NCBI GenBank assembly: GCA_964482515.1
Contig: CAYZXT010000018.1
Location: forward strand, 1 to 49,497
Reading direction: 5' to 3'
Source of the DNA: CAYZXT01 sp964482515
GTDB taxonomy: Bacteria; Elusimicrobiota; Elusimicrobia; FEN-1173
DNA: 49,497 bases
The notes beneath the pieces were generated by a model, which saw only the letters and a program-made list of their open reading frames with translations, did not search any database and was not told the DNA's origin. Every line of letters begins with the position of its first letter. Position 1 is the stretch's first letter. The position numbers were made by a program, and so were the translations under genes. Shown one piece after another: positions 15,569 through 23,092 of this stretch.

Positions 15569-16616
15569 AGTTCGGCTGTTCCGCGTTGATGTCCGGGAGA
15601 GGCGCGGAAGGCGATATGTCCGTCCTGAGATGGGAATAAAAAAAACGGAGGCTCCCGGAAACGATACCGGCGACCATGACGCAGTTGTCGAGCAATGTGT
15701 AGGCGATGGATTTCAGAGCGAAGAGCGCTCCCCTTTCCTCGTAAAGGAACCGGAACAGTCCGGCATTGAGCGCCAGCCATGCGGCTGCGGCCGTTGCGTA
15801 GAGCGCGACGGGAACCGGAAAAAACGCAAAGTACCCGATGATCCGGTCGCCTATCAGCGCGGAAACGACCAATAGGCTCAGGAGCTGGGAGCGGCTGGCG
15901 TGGGCGAAGCCGGCGCCGTTATTTTTCCATTGCCTCCAACCGCGGTTTTTTAAAAACAATTGCGCCCAATAAAACGGGATGCGGAAGTCGTTTTTAATGA
16001 GGGTCGCCAACGAGTATTTTTTGAGGTGGACGACCTGCAGGTTTTGGTCAAGGACGATCTTGCATCCCGCCCCAGCGAGCCGCTGGCCGAATTCGGTGTC
16101 TTCCGCAAAGGGCAGGTCGAGACAGCATTTATCCGACACGCCGCTGCGGATCGCGAAAATCGATCCGTATAGGAACGACACGTTCCGGGGAAGCCTCCTG
16201 AACATGTGGTGCATGTAAAGGTTTTTGTACTGGCTTGAGAAGTTGAAATGCGGATGCTGTTTTGCCAAAAGCCCCGTCGCGGCGGCGATATCCTTGTCGT
16301 TTTGAAACAGTTCATTGATCCTGGCGAGGGCGTCCGGCCGAATGATGACGTCGGAATCGATGTTGACGATGATTTCCCCCCGCCCGATTGCGGAAGCCGC
16401 GTTCCGTACGCGGGGCCTCCCCTGGTTGACCGGGTGGCGCACAACCCTGTCCGCGAACCGGGAGGCGATTTCGTTTGTGCCGTCCGAACTTCCGTCATCT
16501 ATGACGATGAGTTCGTAGTCTTTCCAATCGGAGGCGCGGATGGCGGAAAGGCAGTCCGCCAACGTTTTCTCGGCATTGTAAGCGGGTACTATGACGGATA
16601 TTGTAATTTGACACAT
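15561..16616 (-). CDS. GT2 glycosyltransferase with membrane tail, paralog B
   Basis: This 351-residue enzyme is paralogous to the one at 14504-15568. ISVIVPAYNAEKTLADCLSA, VIDDGSSDGT and the DXD in IIVNIDSDVIIRPDAL (Asp87-Ser-Asp89) are aligned. The shared middle segment SSQYKNLYMHHMFRRLPRN, the loop FAEDTEFGQRLAGAGCKIV and the hydrophobic tail also match. This marks an older tandem duplication. The role is as for its neighbour: transfer of a sugar from a nucleotide donor to a membrane-bound acceptor. It follows the flavoprotein gene by 7 bases, placing it in the same minus-strand unit. Confidence 0.88.
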   Translation of the reverse strand: MCQITISVIVPAYNAEKTLADCLSAIRASDWKDYELIVIDDGSSDGTNEIASRFADRVVRHPVNQGRPRVRNAASAIGRGEIIVNIDSDVIIRPDALARINELFQNDKDIAAATGLLAKQHPHFNFSSQYKNLYMHHMFRRLPRNVSFLYGSIFAIRSGVSDKCCLDLPFAEDTEFGQRLAGAGCKIVLDQNLQVVHLKKYSLATLIKNDFRIPFYWAQLFLKNRGWRQWKNNGAGFAHASRSQLLSLLVVSALIGDRIIGYFAFFPVPVALYATAAAAWLALNAGLFRFLYEERGALFALKSIAYTLLDNCVMVAGIVSGSLRFFYSHLRTDISPSAPLPDINAEQPNYE

Positions 16617-16623
16617 GTTTCGT

Positions 16624-18036
16624 TTATTTGGTCACCGCAAACTCTTCGTAATGTGAACGTTCGGTGTTGATTTTCCAGAGATTGTGCTTTCCCCCAAAAA
16701 TGTTTTCCACGGCGAGAATGCCCGTCAGCATGGAATGGTCCTGGTTGTTGTAACGGTGCATTCCGTTCCGCCCGATGGTCTGTAAATTGGAAAAGCGCGA
16801 CAAATATTCCTGTATGACGTTCACGTTGGCGAGATACTCGTCGTCGTAAAGTGGGTAGGCTTTGGATTGACGGAAAACCACGCCGTCCTCCACTTCATCG
16901 GCTTCCACCAGTTTCAGCCGTACGGCCTCCCGGGCGGCCAGGGAACGAAGCTCGTCATCGGAAAGGGACCATAGATCGTCCAGTTCATTGCAGAAATATT
17001 CCATCCCCAAGCTTGATTTGTTGGGATCGGGGACCATGGCCGCGCTCCAGTTTTTGAAATTCTGGATCCGGCCCACGCGCACGCCTGGTTCGTGAATGTA
17101 AATCCAATTGTCGGGGAAAAGGTTCGCACGGTCGACGATCAGTCCCACCAAAATGAAGGCCCTGTAGTTCAATTTCCGGGCGGCGGTCAATACGACGTCT
17201 GGCGGTGGCGGGTCCAGTCTGAAGACCAGGGTGCTGAGAGGACAGCTTGAGATGAATTGCTCCCCCTCCATTTCCTGGGTTTGTTCCCCGCGCCGCACCG
17301 TAACGCCGGTGATCCGATTATCGCTTCTCTTAAAACGGACGATGGATGAGCGCGTGAACACGCGTCCGCCTTTTGACTCGATGACGTCTCTAAAGCGTTC
17401 CCACATCATTCCGGGACCGAGCAGGGGGTAGTGGAACTCCTTGATCAGCGATTTGACCCCGCTCTTTCCTAAAAGGGCGTTGACGAGGGCGGATTTCAGG
17501 GAGAGGCCGCTGATCCGCTGCGCGGCCCAATCGGCCCGGATGCTTTGGCAGGAAACACCCCACACTTTCTCGGTGTAGGTCTTGAAAAATTTTTTGTAGA
17601 GGCGGCGGCCGAAGCGGTTCACGATCCAATCTTCAAAAGTCCGCTCGTCCGCGTGGGGGAGGATCCGCGCTTTGAAATAGCTCATCAGCATGAACAAGCC
17701 CTCAAACAGGCCGACTTTTGAAAGCGCGTCGAAAAAATCCAAAGGATAATTTATGAAGCATCCTTGAAAATATATCCGCGAGAGACGGGGCACCCTTACT
17801 AAATCCTCGCCCAGCATGTTCCTCCAAATTTTCTGGACTTCAGCGACCTTCGTGTAAAATCGGTGGCCGCCGATGTCGAAACGGTATCCCTTGTATATTT
17901 CCGTCCGGGCGAGACCGCCGACCTTGTCGGATTTTTCCACGACTGCGCAAGGCACGCCGCGGACGGCCAGTTCGTGGGCGGCCGCAAGTCCGGCCGGCCC
18001 CGCTCCGATGACGATGACGGGAATTTTTGTCGTCAT
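16624..18036 (-). CDS. UDP-galactopyranose-mutase-like FAD oxidoreductase
   Basis: This is a 470-residue flavoprotein with an N-terminal Rossmann motif VIVIGAGPAGLAAAHELA and the second FAD motif SDKVGGLARTEIYKGYRF. These are followed by DIGGHRFYTKVAEVQ, as in the protoporphyrinogen oxidase-like / UDP-galactopyranose mutase-like group common in glycan loci. The C-terminal NLQTIGRNGMHRYNNQDHSM closes the FAD site. It probably rearranges or oxidises a sugar or lipid-linked substrate. True UDP-galactopyranose mutase is shorter and has different motifs, so the exact reaction is open. Its ATG overlaps the stop of the radical SAM gene (ATGA), which argues for a joint pathway. Confidence 0.85.
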   Translation of the reverse strand: MTTKIPVIVIGAGPAGLAAAHELAVRGVPCAVVEKSDKVGGLARTEIYKGYRFDIGGHRFYTKVAEVQKIWRNMLGEDLVRVPRLSRIYFQGCFINYPLDFFDALSKVGLFEGLFMLMSYFKARILPHADERTFEDWIVNRFGRRLYKKFFKTYTEKVWGVSCQSIRADWAAQRISGLSLKSALVNALLGKSGVKSLIKEFHYPLLGPGMMWERFRDVIESKGGRVFTRSSIVRFKRSDNRITGVTVRRGEQTQEMEGEQFISSCPLSTLVFRLDPPPPDVVLTAARKLNYRAFILVGLIVDRANLFPDNWIYIHEPGVRVGRIQNFKNWSAAMVPDPNKSSLGMEYFCNELDDLWSLSDDELRSLAAREAVRLKLVEADEVEDGVVFRQSKAYPLYDDEYLANVNVIQEYLSRFSNLQTIGRNGMHRYNNQDHSMLTGILAVENIFGGKHNLWKINTERSHYEEFAVTK

Positions 18037-19343
18037 TGCATCGCCAGACGTAAGAATTGGCCGATATATCCGGAACGGAAATAGTATTTGAAGTAGGCTC
18101 TGTCTTTTGCTTTTTCCAGCTCGCTCGCGGTAAGATGGGGGTGATGATAGGTCGCGTGGTTTGTGTCAAAAAGTGACAAATCGGTCGCGTACACCGACTT
18201 TTTCACTTTGCCTTCACCCGGCATGCCCGGGTAGGGGGTGAAAAGCGAGAACGTCGCTACATTCGAATTTAGGATCTGTGAATACCGAATGGTTTTTTCA
18301 ATATCGTCCTTCGTGTCTTCCGGGAACCCCAATATGTAAAAGGCCGTGACGTTGACTCCCTTTTTGCGGCAGTAATGGATAATTTCCTTTTGCCGGTCCG
18401 CTGAGATTTGTCCTCGACTATATGCGTTCAGCAACGCGATGTTGGGGCTTTCGATTCCGACTTTAATTGTTCGCAGGCCGGCCGCATACAAAGCGTCGAT
18501 AAGATCGGGATCAAGGCAATCGATTCGGGTCTCACAGGCGAAGCGGATATTGATCCTTTTTTGCACGATCAGACGGGCGATGCGCAATGCCCTCTCTCGA
18601 GGGGAGCTGAAGAGCGGATCGCGGAACAGGATTCCGCGCGCGCCGAAGCGTTTCACCAGCCACTCCAGTTCGTCCACGACGTTTTCAGGGGAGCGGTAGC
18701 GCCAGGCGTCGAAGTGCGCGATGTAGGGACAGTATTGGCATTTATACGCGCAGCCTCGGCTGGATAGAACTGGAAAAACGGGCCAGACTTTCAATGAGGG
18801 CAAATAACGAAATCGGTTCCAGGCCGGGTAAATGGACCAATCGGGGAAGGGGAGATCATCCAAATTCTGGATTTCCGGGCTGGATTCCCGGCCTTTCGGA
18901 ATCGACCTCTTTCCGCGGGCAACGTCCCAAACGATTTGCTCCGGTTCGTGCGCAATAATGGAATCCGCGGCGTCGTCGAATGCCTCTGAAAACGCCGCCG
19001 CCGGGCCTATGAAAGTCGTGGCGCAGCCCAGTCTCGTCCGGATTTCCCTCGCCAACCGCACTTCGTCCCTGTGATCGACGAGGGAGGAGTGAATTATAAC
19101 CCAGTCCGTTGACGGGCCCGGAAGTCCCGCCGTCATATAACTGACTGCGTGCCCCTCTTGTTTTAAGATACCGGACAGAGAGCCGAACGCCGTTAACGGA
19201 AGGTAGACGCCCGCCTTCCGGGCGGCGGCGCGAAATCGGGCCAGCGGGGTTTTATGCCCTAAGGCCGTGCCGTAATTCCCGGCGAAATCCTTACTGGCGC
19301 TTCGGCTCTTTCGTCCGTTTACGTCGTACAGAACGATATTCAT
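18033..19343 (-). CDS. B12-binding-type radical SAM protein
   Basis: This is a 436-residue protein. An N-terminal domain of about 170 residues has the layout of a cobalamin-binding fold (GSLSGILKQEGHAVSYM, DWVIIHSSLVDH, TFIGPAAAF), though the classic DXHXXG is not seen. The radical SAM core follows with CAYKCQYC (Cys198, Cys202, Cys205) for the 4Fe-4S cluster, GILFRDPLF, IKVGIESPN and FYILGFPEDTKDDIEK. It would perform a radical reaction, such as methylation or rearrangement, on a lipid or sugar. I chose the ATG at 19343 (MNIVLYDVN) rather than the upstream frame to 19409, whose extra 22 residues look spurious. It is coupled to the flavoprotein gene. Confidence 0.87.
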   Translation of the reverse strand: MNIVLYDVNGRKSRSASKDFAGNYGTALGHKTPLARFRAAARKAGVYLPLTAFGSLSGILKQEGHAVSYMTAGLPGPSTDWVIIHSSLVDHRDEVRLAREIRTRLGCATTFIGPAAAFSEAFDDAADSIIAHEPEQIVWDVARGKRSIPKGRESSPEIQNLDDLPFPDWSIYPAWNRFRYLPSLKVWPVFPVLSSRGCAYKCQYCPYIAHFDAWRYRSPENVVDELEWLVKRFGARGILFRDPLFSSPRERALRIARLIVQKRINIRFACETRIDCLDPDLIDALYAAGLRTIKVGIESPNIALLNAYSRGQISADRQKEIIHYCRKKGVNVTAFYILGFPEDTKDDIEKTIRYSQILNSNVATFSLFTPYPGMPGEGKVKKSVYATDLSLFDTNHATYHHPHLTASELEKAKDRAYFKYYFRSGYIGQFLRLAMQ

Positions 19344-19429
19344 AGGGAAATTGATTTCTATCCTGAGGTAAAAAAATATAAAATCGAAGGACAATAAATG
19401 AAAGCTCATTATAGTTATTTCCCCCGCCG

Positions 19430-20344
19430 ATGAGTATTGCTTTTTCCATTATAGTTCCGACTCGAAACAGGCCCGGCCCGTTGTTTGATTGTCTCTTATC
19501 GATCGCTTCCCTGGACTACCCCCCTGCGCTTACAGAGGTGATTGTCGTTGACGACGGCGGTTCCCTGCCCGCTCAATTCGTGGTTAGTAAATTCAAGGCT
19601 TGCTTGAATGTCGATTATGTTTCTCAGGATAATAACGGTGCCGCCGCGGCGCGCAATGCCGGCGCGGCGCGCGCGAAAGCGGAATATCTGGCGTTTCTGG
19701 ATGATGATTGCACCGTGCCCCCTCAATGGCTCCGGGTTCTCGAGGGTTTTTTTAGGGCATCCCCCGACGCGGTCCTGGGCGGAGGCGTTGACGGCGGTTT
19801 TAAAGACAGCGCCTGTTCAAGGGCGGAGCAGTTGATACTCGGCTGGGTTCTCCATTACCACAATCGCGTCCCTGGGAAGGCTTTGCTGTTGCCTGCGGCG
19901 AATATTTCTCTCCGAAAGGACCTGTTCCATCGTTACGGAGGGTTCGACCCGCGCTTCAGGGTCGCGGAGGACCGGGAATTCTGCCGTCGACTATATCACC
20001 GCGGCGCCGAATTGTCCTTCAATCCGGACGCCGCGGTTATTCATTGGCAGCGACTTGGTTTCGATGGTTTCCTTCGACAGTTTTTTCGTTATGGACGAGG
20101 GGCCTACCACTTCAGGCGGGAGCTCCTCAAACATGCGCCGCTGCCGAGGGAATTCGATCTCAGCGTCGACGATGCTGTTCGCTTTTTTGGGAAGAGTTTT
20201 AAAGGCAAAAACATCTGGGAAATTCTATGCTTTCTCGCTTTGTTAGGAGCATGGCAGGGGGCCAACCTCCTTGGTTATGCTTGGGAAATGGCACGGAGTT
20301 CAGGCGTTGTCGGTGGGCCGCTGAAGAAGACCTTCCCTGATTAG
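19430..20344 (+). CDS. GT2 glycosyltransferase (rhamnosyltransferase-like)
   Basis: This is a 304-residue GT-A enzyme. FSIIVPTRNRPGPLFDCL and VIVVDDGGS open the nucleotide-binding half. NNGAAAARNAGAARAKAEYLAFLDDDCTVP contains the metal-binding DDD. AANISLRKDLFHRYGGFDPRF, then EDREFCRRLYHRGA, form the acceptor/base region. A hydrophobic helix near 270-290 may attach it to the membrane. It transfers a sugar in the cytoplasm; the donor is unknown. It stands alone on the plus strand, divergent from the radical SAM gene, with no visible ribosome-binding site. Its last 45 bases overlap the convergent formyltransferase gene. Confidence 0.88.
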   Translation: MSIAFSIIVPTRNRPGPLFDCLLSIASLDYPPALTEVIVVDDGGSLPAQFVVSKFKACLNVDYVSQDNNGAAAARNAGAARAKAEYLAFLDDDCTVPPQWLRVLEGFFRASPDAVLGGGVDGGFKDSACSRAEQLILGWVLHYHNRVPGKALLLPAANISLRKDLFHRYGGFDPRFRVAEDREFCRRLYHRGAELSFNPDAAVIHWQRLGFDGFLRQFFRYGRGAYHFRRELLKHAPLPREFDLSVDDAVRFFGKSFKGKNIWEILCFLALLGAWQGANLLGYAWEMARSSGVVGGPLKKTFPD

Positions 20345-21103
20345 CCGGTTTACCCGCAATTCCGCGCGCAACGTTCGCTCGATCGACAGATATTCGCGTC
20401 CTTCGGACAGGCGCTGCGTTTCCCCCATAACGTCTCCAGACAATGCCCGCCGAATGCTTTCACAATATAGTTTCGCGCCGGCCATGACGCATTTCCCAAA
20501 AAGAGTATCCTCGTCGTCGTTAGGGCCCCATTCCGGTCGTACCGCTGCCACGATTGGTCCGGAATCAATCCCTTCGTCCAATAGATGGATGGTCGTTCCA
20601 ATCCATTCAGGCTCTTGGTTGTGGAGCGCCCAGAACACGCAATCCGCGCCGCGGTAGCGTGGAGAAATACCGGTGTGCATGTTCAGCGCCGCGCGGCGCG
20701 CCATGCAAAATATTCGGGGTTGGATAATGGAGGTCCCATAAACGGCGATTATATCCGGACGCAATTCAGCGAGTCGCGCCGCACATTCCGGCCCGTTATG
20801 TGTTGGGACGACGTGCCGGGCGCGCGTTGCCGGAAGAATTGCCGAGTCCCCGCCAGGGAACAACATTTTTTCCAGCGCGGCGGCGCGGCGAGCCGATTTC
20901 CTGACCAGTACCGCCCAGGTTTTTGCCAGGGCCCGCGCGCTGATCTGTTGAAGCGAGTAGCGTCGCGGGTAACGCGCGATTCGTCTAAGAACCGTAGCAC
21001 TTCGGGGTTTCGCCACGATAACGCCGCGCAGGGAATCGCCGAAGGCGCTGTAAAGGACGCGCGACACGTAACGATGTTCGTATCCGTCTCCGGTCAAAAG
21101 CAC
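20300..21103 (-). CDS. Formyltransferase, probably sugar-modifying
   Basis: This is a protein of about 267 residues with the N10-formyltetrahydrofolate-dependent formyltransferase fold. The catalytic Asn-X-His lies in ALNMHTGISPRYRGADC (Asn141, His143) and the matching Asp in HLLDEGIDSGPIV. In a glycan locus, and without a methionyl-tRNA-type C-terminal domain, it more likely formylates an amino sugar (as ArnA or VioF do) than initiator tRNA; this is inference. The start is uncertain. GTG at 21103 begins directly in the first beta-strand, so the true start may lie upstream at a CTG (21133), just after a tiny ATG frame ending at 21130. The 3' end overlaps a convergent GT2 gene by 45 bases. Confidence 0.8.
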   Translation of the reverse strand: MLLTGDGYEHRYVSRVLYSAFGDSLRGVIVAKPRSATVLRRIARYPRRYSLQQISARALAKTWAVLVRKSARRAAALEKMLFPGGDSAILPATRARHVVPTHNGPECAARLAELRPDIIAVYGTSIIQPRIFCMARRAALNMHTGISPRYRGADCVFWALHNQEPEWIGTTIHLLDEGIDSGPIVAAVRPEWGPNDDEDTLFGKCVMAGAKLYCESIRRALSGDVMGETQRLSEGREYLSIERTLRAELRVNRLIREGLLQRPTDNA

Positions 21104-21225
21104 GATGCTTGGTGAATCTGTTCCTTCGTTCAGGGCGCGGCTCCTCTCCGGATCGTTTCACTCATTTTATCACTAAAAGCGGGGCGCATGCCCGCGGGCT
21201 CTATCAACCGTCCATTCGGTTAGCA

Positions 21226-21269
21226 AATGGGCCGTTGATTTATTAGTATTTTCACATCAACAGCCCATT
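21226..21269. repeat. 14-bp inverted repeat between divergent genes
   Basis: AATGGGCCGTTGAT (21226-21239) and ATCAACAGCCCATT (21256-21269) are inverted with 13 of 14 positions matching, around a 16-base A/T-rich centre. A smaller hairpin (AACCG...CGGTT) lies just to the left. The repeat sits between divergent start sites, 27 bases before the ATG at 21296, so it may be an operator or a remnant of a small mobile repeat rather than a terminator. Confidence 0.55.
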
Positions 21270-21295
21270 ATTTATTGATATCATCCGAAAACGTC

Positions 21296-23092
21296 ATGCC
21301 CACGCATATCTATTTGATCCGATTGATTCCTTTCGAGCTCCTGCTCCTCCTCGCGATCGTTCTGGCCGCTCTCCTCTACGTCCTGTTTCCCCGGGACCGC
21401 CCCGATGACCATGCTTCCTTGAATGTCCGGCGAAAACCGGAGCCGGTTATTTTTATCCTATTCGGAGGGATGAAAAAGCTGATTTTGAGGATCGCCTGGT
21501 TCGAATCCAAGTTGCGGGTTCTGGCAAAGCGGAAGACATTGTCCGCCGTCGTCGTTTTCGCGCTTTCGTTCGGCGGGGCCGCCGCGGTTTCGATATTCCT
21601 AAGCCATCCCGAACCTTTCGTGCACGACGAGTTCAGCTATCTGCTTGCCGGGGACACATTTTCTCAAGGACGCGTCGCCAACCCGACCCATCCGATGTGG
21701 GAGCATTTCGAAACCTTTCATGTTCTTCAAAGGCCGACTTACGCCTCGAAATTCCCCCCGGCTCAAGGACTTTTTTTGGCGGCCGGACAAAGGTTCACCG
21801 GGCGCCCGATCGCGGGGGTTTGGTTGAGCTTCGGTTTATTATGCGCGGCGCTGTTATGGATGTTTCAGGGATGGTTCCCCCCGGGTTGGGCGCTGTTGGG
21901 CGCGGTTCTGGCGGCGCTGCGTCTAGGTTTCATCGCGCGCTGGTCCTATTGGCTGCCGGGACAGAACATCGGTTATTGGAGCCAAAGTTACTGGGGCGGG
22001 GCCGTGGCCGCGACGGGCGGTGCCCTGGTTTTCGGTTCACTGCGGCGTCTTTGGCACCGGCCGCTCCCGCGTTACGGTTGGTTGCTTGGCTTAGGCCTGG
22101 CGGTTCTGGCGAACAGTCGTCCCTACGAAGGATTACTCATTGCTATTCCCGCGAGCATGGCTTTCGGGTATTGGCTTTTCCGTAGGGACGGCATCGCCCG
22201 GAAGGAAAAGGCGCGCGTACTGTTGCCGTTGCTGTTAGTATTGGGGCTAACCCTATCCGCCATGGGCTATTATAATTGGCGCGTGACGGGCGACCCTTCC
22301 CGTTTTCCTCACCAGGAATATGAACGTGTTTACAACTCGACCCCTGTTTTTCTCGGGTCCGAGGTCAGGGAACCCCTCTATCGGCATGAGGTCATGCGGA
22401 GCCATTATCGCGGCTGGGCCGAAAGCTATTCACGCGAATTCAATTCACTGAAGGGTATTGTCCTGTCTGTGGGAAGGCATTTACGGGTCATGGGCTCATT
22501 TCATTTCGGACCCCTCCTGCTGTTGCCATTTCTCCTTCTGCCCTGGGCTATGGGCGACGGCTGGACTCGATTTGCTTCGGCGACAGGGTTATTTTTCATC
22601 CTGGGCCTGGTTTTGCTTCATGGGTGGTATCCGCATTACTACGCGCCGCTCACGCCGGTCTTATTTGTTTTAATGTTGGAAGGAATGCGCCGCTTGCGGC
22701 ATGTTTCCTACAAGGGGCGTCGTCCGGGGCTATGGGCGGTCCGATCCCTGGTCTTGTCGACGGTCTCGCTCTTGGCTGTTTCCGTGGCATGCTGGTTGAC
22801 GGATCAATTCTTCACCACGCCCGTCAACCTCTTCAGGAGCGGTATTGTCTCACGACTTCAGGCCGAGCCGGGGTCCCATCTCGTGTTCGTTCGCTATCAG
22901 CCGGATCACAATCCCCATGAGGAATGGGTCTTCAACGAGGCTGACATCGACAGGTCCAGAGTCGTATGGGCGCGGGAAATGGGGCCGGAGGAGGACAGGG
23001 CGTTGGTCGATTATTTTAAAGACAGGCGCGTGTGGCTGTTGAAGGCGGACCTGATGCCGCCGCAACTTTCGGCCTACTGGTCGTTGGACTGA
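21296..23092 (+). CDS. GT39-like GT-C membrane glycosyltransferase
   Basis: This is a 598-residue membrane protein. Two N-terminal helices (residues about 7-30 and 75-100) precede the GT-C landmark PFVHDEFSYLLAGDTFSQGR, whose acidic pair DE lies in the first outer loop. PTHPMWEHFETFHVLQRPTY and ASKFPPAQGLFLAAG follow, a segment I associate with uncharacterised bacterial PMT-like proteins. About ten further helices and a soluble C-terminal part (LVFVRYQPDHNPHEEWVFN) complete it. It would transfer a sugar from a polyprenyl-phosphate donor outside the inner membrane. ATG at 21296 was preferred to TTG at 21275; neither has a clear ribosome-binding site. The last 77 bases overlap the convergent gene. 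Confidence 0.75.
   Translation: MPTHIYLIRLIPFELLLLLAIVLAALLYVLFPRDRPDDHASLNVRRKPEPVIFILFGGMKKLILRIAWFESKLRVLAKRKTLSAVVVFALSFGGAAAVSIFLSHPEPFVHDEFSYLLAGDTFSQGRVANPTHPMWEHFETFHVLQRPTYASKFPPAQGLFLAAGQRFTGRPIAGVWLSFGLLCAALLWMFQGWFPPGWALLGAVLAALRLGFIARWSYWLPGQNIGYWSQSYWGGAVAATGGALVFGSLRRLWHRPLPRYGWLLGLGLAVLANSRPYEGLLIAIPASMAFGYWLFRRDGIARKEKARVLLPLLLVLGLTLSAMGYYNWRVTGDPSRFPHQEYERVYNSTPVFLGSEVREPLYRHEVMRSHYRGWAESYSREFNSLKGIVLSVGRHLRVMGSFHFGPLLLLPFLLLPWAMGDGWTRFASATGLFFILGLVLLHGWYPHYYAPLTPVLFVLMLEGMRRLRHVSYKGRRPGLWAVRSLVLSTVSLLAVSVACWLTDQFFTTPVNLFRSGIVSRLQAEPGSHLVFVRYQPDHNPHEEWVFNEADIDRSRVVWAREMGPEEDRALVDYFKDRRVWLLKADLMPPQLSAYWSLD

Noticed and set aside
20300..21103. Methionyl-tRNA formyltransferase (fmt)
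   Set aside because: It lacks the C-terminal tRNA-binding domain and has no def gene beside it. The glycan context favours a sugar formyltransferase, although fmt elsewhere in the genome could not be checked.
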